A stretch of DNA of 64,000 nt, taken from NCBI RefSeq assembly GCF_014633365.1, contig NC_068347.1, positions 29,926,116 through 29,990,115 of the forward strand, read 5' to 3'. Both the position numbers and the translations under genes were made by a program. Of this stretch, positions 25,501-35,600 are shown piece after piece. The notes beneath the pieces were generated by a model. It saw only the letters and a list, made by a program, of their open reading frames with translations. It had not been told where the DNA came from and ran no database searches. The stretch comes from Diospyros lotus. Its lineage: Eukaryota; Streptophyta; Magnoliopsida; Ericales; Ebenaceae. Position 1 is the first letter of the stretch; the number at the start of each line of letters is the position of its first letter.

Positions 25501-25950
25501 CATGCAGGTGTTGCTCCCATGTGTTATACAGAATGAACACTGAGTCCTTGCAAAAATCTACTTGAAAGAGAGGAAAATAGTGATATACGACTCCATATCC
25601 TTGTTTGATGACAACAGGAGGTCAAGGGTCAAATCCATCAAGCCATTGGTGAGCCTCCTACCCATTCTTCTGATGCGTAGTCCATATTACAAGTATACTT
25701 CGATGCCTCCACATCCATACAGACAATGGGAGGTGGAGATTCTTCATTCATAGATGGTGCCTTTGCCTCACCAACCAGATGGATACTACATCATTTTAAT
25801 TAAAAAAATATAGTGAATTGAAAACATTAAAATGTTGTGATTTGATACTTTGACAATAATTTTGTTATTAATAATTTAGGAGCAGCTGCGACTGCTACAT
25901 AATAAAGTACATCGAGGACATCTTGAGGCACACAGAGGATCAATGAGCGT
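22536..25950 (+). pseudogene. DUF1985/Ulp1-like cysteine protease gene, decayed (transposon-associated), Unit A
   Basis: Pieces of a multi-exon gene are readable in order. First is a DUF1985-like segment at about 22580-22750 (DEMWFEIDGMAYRYGKQEF). Next is a WWLIETFPWIESKW exon after the acceptor near 23165. Middle segments lie near 24300-24500 and 24605-24840. Last is a Ulp1/C48 peptidase part at about 25510-25945, with the His of NEH, IYDS, and a Cys-containing SCDCYIIKYIED segment. In-frame stops abound, including one directly after the catalytic His where the usual Trp codon is TGA, and a hAT MITE sits in the gene. DUF1985-Ulp1 genes of this type are carried by Kaonashi-like Mutator elements in other plants. 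That this copy belongs to such an element is inferred; no terminal repeats or mudrA-type transposase were found. Confidence 0.72.
23720..24156. mobile_element. hAT-type MITE (437 bp)
   Basis: Terminal inverted repeats TAGGGGTGGTAAT and ATTGCCAGCCCTA, with an 8-bp target duplication cctccgag at 23712-23719 and 24157-24164. The interior is built of repeated cgggttgacccgttt and aacgtgtca motifs. Unit B has the empty site (ccttccgagtatgcaac near 56289), so this copy inserted in Unit A only. Confidence 0.93.
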
Positions 25951-26600
25951 CCCATCAGATAAAGGAGGATTTCAGAACCCTTTGGAAGCAGATTGCATTT
26001 TATTTGTATAGACATAGTAGTAGCGTATTTGATAGTCTAGTGTAGAACTTTTTCACCGATGATGGTGAATTTTTTTTTCCTCAATATACTTTTGTAGACA
26101 GGAGGAAGTCTAATCCAACCCCAATACAATCTCACCCCAATACAAATTTCTTATGATGATCATTGTTTGCTCCAATAATAATAATTCATGTTATTTATGT
26201 ATTCTATTGCAGAATGTGGAATACGTCTTGGGTTCCAATATGTTTGGAGCAAGGCTTTAGGTAAGGGAGCCATGAGTGTACTCTAGGGGGCCATACGAGC
26301 ATGACAATACAGTTTTTGTGTGTGTGTGTAGAAAGGCGAGGGGATGTCCCCTATTTGGCTCCTTAGTCTCATTCATAAGGTTGTTTCTTTTATGATATCT
26401 ACTTAAATAATTTCTTGTTCTTAGATGCACCACAAGAACAAATACATCATCATGACATGTTTTTTTTTTTCTCCATAAAACTTTGTCTTAACATGAATGT
26501 TCCAATTTTTTTTTGAAGACAAAATTGGAAATTATCCTTATGTATTTACTCCAATAATAATAATAGTAACAACAACAAGAATAAACTATTTGTGGATGAG
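25951..26600. other. Downstream remnant of the Ulp-like gene and AT-rich spacer
   Basis: Shared with Unit B (about 58050-58720). No conserved domain recognised; includes a short TG run near 26318. Confidence 0.4.
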
Positions 26601-26604
26601 ATTG

Positions 26605-26960
26605 GATGAAGTCTGATCGGATTTCATCATAGGATGTTCAAGTCCGATTGGACTTCATTTAGGACATCGAATATCACTTCATACGATCATGAAGTCCGAT
26701 CGAGGATATCGGCTGAAGCCTGATTGGATTTTATTAGACTATCGGCTGAAGTCCGATTAGACTTTATCCTATTATGAAGTATAATTGGACTTTATTTCAT
26801 TATAGGATAAACTTCGATCGGACTTCATTTCATCCACCAAACCCTTATCATTTTTTATCGATCGTCCTTCATCATATGATGAAATTGACTTCATCGTGAA
26901 TTAAATTCGATTGGACTTCAACTGATATCTCCAATAATAATAAAGTTCGATCAGACTTTT
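26605..26960. repeat. Cluster of short palindromes, GAAGTCCGATYGGACTTC type
   Basis: Several degenerate copies of an 18-bp palindrome (consensus GAAGTCCGATCGGACTTC) and of its half-sites occur within about 350 bp, spaced by catcataggat- and cggctgaag-like linkers. The copy at 58725-59225 in Unit B is longer. No coding function is seen. Confidence 0.75.
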
Positions 26961-26984
26961 CTGAGGGTCATGGTTGTTGCCTCA

Positions 26985-27190
26985 AGCTAGCGAGCCAGAG
27001 TCCGCTGTGGCTCGCAGTCTCTGTCGCGGCATGACTGCGAGCCATAGCCTTATCTGTGGCTCACGACATTGACCACAAACCTATCTATGGCTTGCGGCCT
27101 CGAAGTGTCAAGCATGTTGCGACAAGGCCGCGAGCCATAGAATTATCCGTGTCTCGTGTCCTTCCCACTGCAAGTATTTTGCGATATGTT
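26985..27190. repeat. Cluster of inverted GCGAGCCATAG / CTATGGCTCGC motifs
   Basis: Alternating forward and reverse-complement copies (ctgtggctcgcag, ctgcgagccatag, ctatggcttgcgg, ccgcgagccatag) could fold into stem-loops. This GC-rich island lies between the palindrome cluster and the transposon-protein gene. The counterpart in Unit B is at about 59240-59460. Confidence 0.7.
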
Positions 27191-27678
27191 CGCGGTTAGG
27201 GGTGATTTAAAAATTAACCCTTCGCCGAAGCTCTACTCCTCCTTCTCCCAACTCTCTCTAAATCCTAATATCCCAAACCATCCATCTCCTTTCTAAGGCA
27301 TCATCCACTTGGAGAAACCAATATTTTACTGCCCAATCACAACAACTTGCGCATTTGATCCCATTGCTTCGTTAGATTAAGAAGGTATGTATTGTGCAAA
27401 ATTTTTGCTTTGGGAAAGCTTTTCCTTGTTATTAATTCTTACTCTAAGTACGATATGATTGAATGTTAACATGTATGATGGATGGAATGTGGGTTTTGTT
27501 TTGGCCAATTTAAGCACCGTTTATGTCCTACTTCATGTGTGTATATGTAGTATGCATACAAGGTGTTTCATAAAATGTCCCACTTAATGTTTCCCCTACA
27601 ACTTGCACCGTTAGTCTGGGGATGTGATTACTTAAGTGGGGAGTTTTTGGCACATGTAGGTATATTCCAGGAGCAATA

Positions 27679-28572
27679 ATGCCACCGAAGACCTGCCATG
27701 TACTGGTTGCTAACAATGGCAAAGCCATAGTTGAAAGTTCCAATATGTCCAAAAGGGCACGACTCGCAACAGAATTGTACCAAACCTACCTCACGCCCCA
27801 TGCTGAGAAACGTGCAACCATAATTGGCACATGGCCACTCTATTGGGAAAGGGAAGTCAATTTGGTTAGCATTGAGCAATCGGAGTTCCCGAAGCGATAT
27901 AAGCTAAGAAGTGGGACAAATTCTATGCTAAACCACATAAGATCTACCTGCTATCGATGCATGAGTTTATTGTCCCCCAACACCGATGATGAAGACGAGG
28001 AACACGTTTTTCACACCTATGTTTGGGGAGTATGGGTACCATTCAGCCTAACGGAGATCCAACATTTCTTTCAAGTTGATGTCGGGTCAAACGTGCCTAA
28101 CATCGCAGACTGAAATGACATTGTCCGCTTCTGTTTCATTGAAGAAATTCCACCACAATAGTCCCGCAACAACATGGTGTTGCGCAACGAGCTTAACATT
28201 AAGCTCAAGATCTTTCATTACATCATCGCCTACAATGTTGTTCCCTTCTCTCACATGACGAAAATCTACCCTCAACGGATGTAATTGGTCTATGCACTCG
28301 CGAAGGGCCATGACTTAAATTTCAAAGACCAGATATTTCACCAAATAATGGCCTTTGCCTTGGGTAGAGACAACAAGAAACGAATCTACTTCTCGTCTCT
28401 TATTTTTGCGTTGTGCAAGAAAGCTCGGGTTCCGATGTTATCTTCGGAGCTTGAAAAAGCAAAACCCAGCCTCATCAATTGGAACACAATTCGTCAATCT
28501 CATTCTCAAATTACCCAGCAGTGACATGCGGCTACTTTTTTGGATGAAGAAGATGAGGAAGATGCATACGAG
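27679..28572 (+). pseudogene. Plant-transposon-protein domain gene, decayed, cut by the tandem junction (Unit A)
   Basis: An open frame from ATG 27679 encodes about 144 residues (start MPPKTCHVL; then HVFHTYVWGVWVPFSLTEIQHFF), ending at a TGA where Unit B has TGG. The frame then continues with stops through HNELN/RNELNIKLKIFHYIIAYN, GRDNKKRIYFSSLIFALCKKA and an acidic DEEDEED tail, up to the junction at 28572. The sequence resembles the putative plant transposon protein domain found with DUF1985/Ulp genes; the family assignment is from general resemblance. The 3' end is missing because SOD intron 4 follows directly. Confidence 0.65.
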
Positions 28573-28626
28573 GAAGACATGTTATGCGGGATATGATATG
28601 GGTTTTTGGCAATTTGGTTTCTGCAG

Positions 28627-31453
28627 ATTCCTCTCACTGGGGCACATTCCATCATTTGAAGGGCTGTTGTTGTCCATGCTGACCCTGATGATTTGGGAAA
28701 GGGTATACATTAATTGACTTTAATGGCTAGTAGTGCATTTTCTTTGTTTTTTCTTTCTTGATGAGTAACTAGTAGTGAATTTTTTGGGTTGCATCTTTAT
28801 TCCAGTTAATATGTGATTTTTGATGCGCAAAACTATGCTATGTTGTGTTTAAGTGGAATGCATGAATAAAGAAGGTGAATGCTAATAGAGTGCTTTCTCC
28901 AATGAACCTAAACATCAGTTAAATAAATGCAAATGGATGATTGAGCTTTTAGTTGTTGATTACATATATGTTAATTTATTATTGTGAAAACTGCAGAGGG
29001 AGAATGTAGCTATTTCATGCCCAAAATCGCACCCCATTACCTAAGCCCATCTGAAATGAACCCAACCAAGAAATCATGTCCATGGCCCGATATTCATCCA
29101 CCATAACATGCGCCTACAACAGGAGTGATATCAACTACCCAAAGGGCAATTGTACTTATTTTCAACTACCCTCTGCAAGCCAGCCCTATCGAAACCAAAT
29201 CTTAATAACCACTTACTAAAAATCCCAATTCCAAAAAATGCGATCGCCTGACACTGGCAACAGGCTATTATTCTGGATTCAAGCACATAACATGCTCTAC
29301 TTGAATTCCTCACTTATACCCTTCCATAAAGAATCTCTATACATCTTTTCCAACCCATTGGCAACAACATAGGGGTAGTAATAGGGACATCATACATATA
29401 GGTAGGGAGTCATGAGGATGCTTTTAATCAACGTAAGCTTACAGCATTAACTTAGTACTATTGTCTTTTTCAAGGGGTGAATCTCTTCTCATATATCTCC
29501 ACAACACCTTCCCAAACACCCTTTATCTTTGAAGGAGGAAGTAAGAGGAAGCCTTGGATAAGAAATGTGATCTCAAGATGGAGATGTAGACTTATTTGAT
29601 TTTATCTATTATGAAGATAGTCTTCATAATAGATACAATCTATCTTACAAGTTGCTATGGATTAGAAAGTTGTACGTTTGCTAGCTGAAACATTTTTGAT
29701 GTATTGGTGAGAGAGCTGAGCAGACAAGAATCTATCTTATGAGTTCATTGACTAGTGAAGAAAGAGGCAAGTCAGTCATCTCACCTTTATTATGGTTAGT
29801 GATTAGCCATATCCAGTTGAAAAGTAGGTGACTGTATTCAAATCACATCTCATCACATTTGATTTTCTTTCTTTTTTTTTGCCCTATTCTTTAGGCAGGA
29901 TTTTGAAAGTGCTACATCTTTTTTGGTTCAGGTGGCCATGAACTAAGCAAAAACACTGGAAATGTTAGCGGAGGCTTCCTTGTGGTAAACCTCGGGTAAA
30001 ATTAATAAATATTCACTGAATTTTAAAGTTGTAATTATTTATTTACTGACCTTTAAATTATAATCAATTACTCATTGAACTTTATTCAATGTTAACCATC
30101 CATCACTCGTTATAACTCCGTCAACTATTATAAATAGAAAATGCTAACGGAATCTGACGTGCCAAAAATTAATTTAACATACACTCACTGAAATTTAAAA
30201 ATGTAACTATTTATTCGCTGAACTTTGTTCAACGTCAACCATCCATCACCTTGTTATATCACCGTCTAATCTTGAAATACTTGTTATATCACTGTGTGAT
30301 CTTGAAATATATTAAAAGATTTTTGTATGCATTGAGATCATTTATTTCTCAAACCAAAAGTCAAAAACTAAACTAATGATTCAAATTAAAAAAATTATTG
30401 ACGCAAATCAAAAGTAAAAAAAATGTTTGTTTAGATTTTTTTACCTCCATTATGAACAACAAAATTCAAAAAAAATAAAATGTATTTAATAATAAGACCA
30501 AGAGACGAAAACTAATTACAAAAATCGTTTTAGACAATACATATTTATTCTATCATATTTTTAGTCTCAAAATAAGTTTATTCTTTAATAAAACACGATA
30601 CATTTTTTTATTGACTAATAATAATGTTTTCGAATTCAAAATAAGATATAATAAATGTACATTTACCCTATAAGTTTAAAGATGATTGGTTTTTGGCATA
30701 GAATAAATATGATTTTTGTAATCAATTTTTGGCTTTTGAGTTCATTATTAAGTAAACATTTTTTTTTTTATTTTTGATTTGCATCAGTAGTTTTTTTAAT
30801 TTGAATCATTAGTTTAGTTTTTGACTTTTGATTTGAGAAGTAAGTGATCTCAAATGTATACAAAAATCTTTTAATATGTTTCAAAATCAGACAGTGATAT
30901 AACGAGTGTTTCAAGATCAGACGGTGATGTAACGAGGTAATGAATGGTTGACGTTGAACAAAGTTCAGTAAGTAAATAGTTCATTTTTAAATTTTAGTGA
31001 GTGTATGTTAAATTAATTTTTGCCACATCAGATTCCGTTAGCCATGTCAGATTCCGTTAACATTTTTTATTTGTAATAGTTGACAGAGTTATAACGAGTG
31101 ATTGATGATTGACATTGAGTAAAATTCAGTGAGTAATTAATTACAATTTAAAATTCAGTGAATAAAAAATTACAATTTCAAAGTTTAGCGAGTATTTATT
31201 AATTTTACCGGATAAACCTCCTGAGTTCCTTGTACCTCTCAAAGTTTACGTCAAACTCATTTCATGATAAATCCAATCATATATATTTCACTCTCAAACT
31301 CATTTCATGATAAATCCGTTCATATATATTTCACTCTCGATTACACATCGCTGGGTTCATTCTTATACAGAGTCTATTGCCCTCTTTACCAATCGCGATA
31401 TGTATCATTTTCTTTTATCGGCATCATCGGACTGCAGGGTTGATTAGCGTGCA
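28627..31453 (+). pseudogene. SOD 3'-half pseudogene, Unit B (exons 5-7 only)
   Basis: Matches SOD exon 5 (28627-28702), exon 6 (29932-29984) and exon 7 (31431-31453). Exons 1-4 and the promoter are absent. Exon 5 has a TGA at 28657-28659 replacing the Gly113 codon. Exon 6 is 53 nt instead of 54, which shifts the frame before the conserved Cys. The acceptor of exon 7 reads TTATCG instead of TTACAG. A 1.2-kb foldback element sits 9 bp into the intron after exon 6. No functional protein is possible. Confidence 0.95.
29994..31211. mobile_element. Long foldback element, Mutator-like MITE (1218 bp)
   Basis: The two halves are near-complete reverse complements of one another over more than 500 bp. 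The ends are GGGTAAAATTAATAAAT and, in reverse complement, CCGGTAAAATTAATAAAT. A 9-bp direct repeat with one mismatch flanks it (gtaaacctc at 29985-29993, ataaacctc at 31212-31220). A 9-bp duplication with long inverted arms is typical of Mutator-type foldbacks. No transposase is encoded. Units A and C have the empty site. Confidence 0.88.
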
Positions 31454-31479
31454 CATTGAAAACCTTGACTACTAGCTGT

Positions 31480-32630
31480 GTGGAACTTGGATTGCTGTCA
31501 ATGGTTTGGTTTCTTTACAAATAAAAGGTTGCTCAGGATTGACGAACTTATGGTGTGCTTATGTGATGGTTGCTTGCTTGTGATGGTCTTTTGACTCTGC
31601 AATTGCTTGCTTCCTTTTTTTGTAAAATGAAATTTCTGTAACGCTTGTTACCCCAAAGTGAACTGAAATTTTGATTCTTGCAACAAGTTTTTAGCCTCCA
31701 CAAACAGTAATAGCTGCTTTTGTAGTCCTTTGCCATGGCGCTCACTGTTATTCAACTAAAGTGGGCCTGCCTGTACCATGCTTCCCACTCCCTGCTCAGC
31801 CATCAGCCATCAGCTATACTCGGTCCAAATTCGTCGGCAGTGCATTGATTTTGCCTCATTGCGTGCTTGTCTCAATAGATGATGGGGTTGGTTAGATGAA
31901 TTTTAAATCTGAAGGCTTTTTATATCATCTTAATTGCGTCGATTGTTGGGTTAAACCCTCCTCTGTATACACTTTCAACACTAAGATTAATTTAAATTGA
32001 ATTATTAAATTAATAGATAAATTTTAATGATAAATTCTATTAAAAACTTAAATTAAAATAATGAGGTAATTTTATATATCATCATCATATTGAGTCATCT
32101 CATTTTCTTAAGGTTAATGTTATGTCGCATTAAGTTGAACTTTAAAGACCGAAAGTGTCGCATTAATTTCACAAAATTTCTTAAATTTTCGGCTCATTAT
32201 TGAAAGATTAGGTACATCCTCGCACATGAGTACAATTTTATTCATTCTCTTTAATGGGGTGATCTTTACCTTCATGTTGTCTCATTATTTTTCGTCCTCA
32301 CAAAATCAGTAAGGTGATGATCCCGTCCCGTTAAATGGGTGAACAAAATCGCACTCCTCGTACGTGGGGCTTTGGATGGGACGTTGGCATCAACTTTTAG
32401 CGCCAACCGGTACTACCAACCGCTGCAATCAATTCCCCAGGCCCCACGTTTCGTGGGCGTGCCAGCCTAAATACATGTAAATATAGACATTGATGGATAG
32501 ATATAGAGAGAGAAGGAGGAGGAGGGAGAGCGAGAGAGAAGGAGGAGGAGGAGGAGAGTGAGAGAGAGACGCAAAACTACAAGCTGCCCATTCCGTACTT
32601 CATTCTTTCGTCTCCGGCCGTCGACTGCAA
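31480..32630 (+). other. Spacer and leader of DHD/SDH copy 2
   Basis: Homologous to 12800-13805 of Unit A, with about 190 bp extra near 32215-32410 that Unit C also partly has. A GA/GGA-rich leader lies at about 32508-32570. No other gene is seen. Confidence 0.6.
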
Positions 32631-35600
32631 ATGGAGTGGGTAAGTCGCTACTTTCTTCTCGTGCTTGGTTTCCCAGAAAAGCACAAATAGGACGGGAAAG
32701 GGAAAGAGAATTGGAATCCTCAAGGCAGTTTTATTTCCTTTTCCGGACATGATCCCGAGCTGCTGTAGTAGTTTTGACCTTTTTTATTCGCGTACGTTGC
32801 TCTTAGCCAACCTCGCAGATTTGCTAAATTCGCTCGTTTTCTGTTCAGTTTCGGAGAAAATAGGGAGATTACTTGTTTATTCCTAGCTGCTATTAACTGT
32901 ATCATTTTCCATTTCTTTACAGTTTTCTCATCAATCGAACAGATTTGTTGAATTTGCTCCCTTCCGTGTTTAGTGGTTGAGATGATCTCACGAAGAATAG
33001 GGAAAAGGAGCTGGAGTTTTTGTGTCTTATCGCTTTCCATTTCTTTTCGTTTTCTCACTAACCTAACAGATTTAAGAAAGATGCTTTTCGTGTTTGGTTG
33101 TTGGAGAAATTGCGAGAAAAAATAGGGAAAGGAGGAGTGTCACTGTCCCAAAAGTCACTTTCTCATTCCAAGCTGCTATAAGTTCATACCATTTTGCTCA
33201 AGTTTTTCTCACCGATCACACAGATTTGTGAAATCTGATTGATACGACTGGGTGAATTAACTAAATTACAGGTTGCCCCTGTCGGTGTAAAACTGGAAAG
33301 TGAGGGAACTAGGAAGAACTCAACCCTGATCTGTGCTCCGTTGATGGCGGACTCAGTTGATCAGATGGTGAAGTATATGGAAAAGGCAAAATTGAGTGGT
33401 GCTGATCTGGTGGAGGTTCGATTGGATAGTTTGAAGAGCTTCTATCCTGGTCAGGACATCCAAACCCTAATCAAACGGTGTCCTTTGCCCACTCTCTTTA
33501 ATTACAGGTTGGCAATCAAATCTAAACTTGGCTTCTAGTGTACAATTTTGTGTCACAAGACAAGGGAGACATCTGATTTTTGCGGCTAAGTTTTGTGTTA
33601 GATTCGGAGATTACCTATTTGTATTGCTTTAATATTTTTATTCTCTTGCTTGCATTTATTTTCCAACTAGTTAGTTTGTTATGACAGAATCTGTCAGGTG
33701 TCCAAGTGCTAGAATAGGACAAATTAATTTGTAAGAGAGGGTGTGATCTATTGTGGCAGCACCCATAGGTCAAGCTTTATAAGCTTGCTCCTTCTTCTAC
33801 AAAAGGCATCGAAGAAATTCAATCAAAGACTCTATTACTCTCTCTCCTACTTCTCTTCCTCCCTTCTTTTCTACATTTCCTTCTTCGTTCTTCTTTTCTA
33901 TTCTAGCACACTCCTCCGATTCAAGTTGAATTAGGAGAATTGCTAATTGTCACAGCATTGTCGTGACATTTTGTATCAGAGCATCGATTCCGGCAAGGAG
34001 TATTACAGGCGTAAGAGATGGCCAAAGGGACGCGCACGAAGAACATGGAGTTGTAGCTCCAGCAACTCAGTTCGGCTGTGGGGGAATTCCAGGATCGGGT
34101 GAACTGACTAGAAGTGAGCAACCAGAAAAACCATTATGCGATCATGATAGTTAATCGCAAGATGGAAGGAGGACTTAATCGAATGAGAGACGATATCAAC
34201 TTGTAGAAATAGAAGTATTTCTTGGAATATTCTTTGTATATCTTAGATTCTATGTATATTCTATGTATATTCCTATTTCCTTTTTTATTATTTTCCTTTT
34301 GTATTATTCTCTCCCTCTATAAAGAGAAAAGAGAAATCATTGTATTATTCTAAGAAATAGAGAATTATATTTTTTCTCAATCTTGTTTAGATGGTATCAG
34401 AGCTAAAATTAGGATTAAATCACAGCCATTCAACTGTGAAACCCTAATTTCTTCCTTTCCTCTGCTATACCCTAAAAACGCCGCCGTCCTTCACTGGCCA
34501 TCATCCGACTGCCGCTGCCCTTTCATCGGCCGCCGCCTCTGAGATCCGGCCATCCCGATCGCTGCTGCATCTTCAGACGTCGTTGTTCTCCAGTAGGGTT
34601 CCCACTTCTGGAACGGTTGTGAACCCCTAGCCTCTCGCGAAGGTCAGCTTTCATCAGTCGCACCGGTCGTGGTGCTTGGTTGCGAAGGTCAGCGTTGCAT
34701 CGCTCTCTAGAGCCGCCCCTACCCGTCGTTGGTGCTGCTTCTCCATCACGCATCGAATGATCGCACTTGTTGCTGTCGCGAAGGTCGGCTCTGCTTCGCA
34801 CACCAGAGCCGCCTCCTTCGTTCTTGCTGCTTCGTTCGTGCCGTTTGTGTTGCTGTTCATGCTGGACCTTTATTGTTCAAATTGGGCAACTGAGTACCCA
34901 GTTCCAAGTATCCAGATCCGTGGGTCTCTGGTAGGGTGCCCAGATCTGTACAGATCCAGATCCAGCTGATAGTGGGTTCTTGCTTCTGCTGCCCTGTTCC
35001 GTTTATTCAACCATCATGACTGACTCTGCATCTTCAGTCACTCCGATCCAGCAATCGCAGTTTTCTCAAGACCAGTTTCGCGTTCCCCGAAACTCCTCTG
35101 ACTCACATCCGGTACAGATTACGATCATTCGTCTCAATGGTACCAATTTCCTGCGTTGGTCGCAATCTGTTCGTATGTACATTCGAGGTCGGGGAAAGAT
35201 TGGCTATTTGACTGGCGCCACATTAGCCCCAGACAGTAAAGACTCGTTATATGACACTTGGGATGCCGAGAATTCGATGGTGATGACGTGGCTTGTTAAC
35301 TCCATGGAGGAAGAGATAAGTTTGAACTATATGTGCTTCTCCACAGTAAAAGAACTATGGGATGAAGTCACTGCCATGTATTCCGATTTGGGGAATCAAT
35401 CCCAAATTTACGAGCTCAACTTGAAACTTGGTGAGATTCGACAAGGTAGTGATTCTGTCACCATATATTTTAATTCTTTAAAGCGCATTTGGCAGGACTT
35501 GGATCTCTTCAATACATATGAGTGGAAAAACACAGAAGATTGCAAATATTATCAGAAAATGGTCGATGCTAATCGGGTATTTAAGTTTCTCGCTGGACTC

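Larger units (their letters stand above)
11197..28572. repeat. Tandem segmental duplication, Unit A
   Basis: This is the first unit of a head-to-tail array: SOD intron 4 to exon 7, DHD/SDH copy 1, DUF1985/Ulp1 pseudogene, plant-transposon-protein pseudogene. The left edge is set where the sequence from gaagacatgttatg (11197) becomes shared with 28573 and 60798. Upstream of that point the three places differ: Unit A has SOD intron 4 and the others have the transposon-protein gene. Exons and most introns match Unit B closely. Unit A alone carries a solo LTR at 16203-16924 and a hAT MITE at 23720-24156. Confidence 0.92.

Noticed and set aside
25860..25950. Loss of the Ulp1 catalytic Cys in one copy
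   Set aside because: On aligning SSCDCYIIK and SNCDYYIIK with the usual DCG-x-Y pattern, the Cys is kept in both; the neighbouring Asp and Gly are changed instead.
22536..28572. SOD fragment capture by a Mutator-like transposon as the source of the partial SOD copies
   Set aside because: The whole segment including DHD/SDH and spacers is repeated in order, which tandem segmental duplication explains more simply; no terminal repeats around the SOD fragments were found.
28355..28717. 120-codon open frame crossing the Unit A/B junction
   Set aside because: It reads the transposon-protein sequence out of its natural frame and then SOD intron; it is a by-product of the join.
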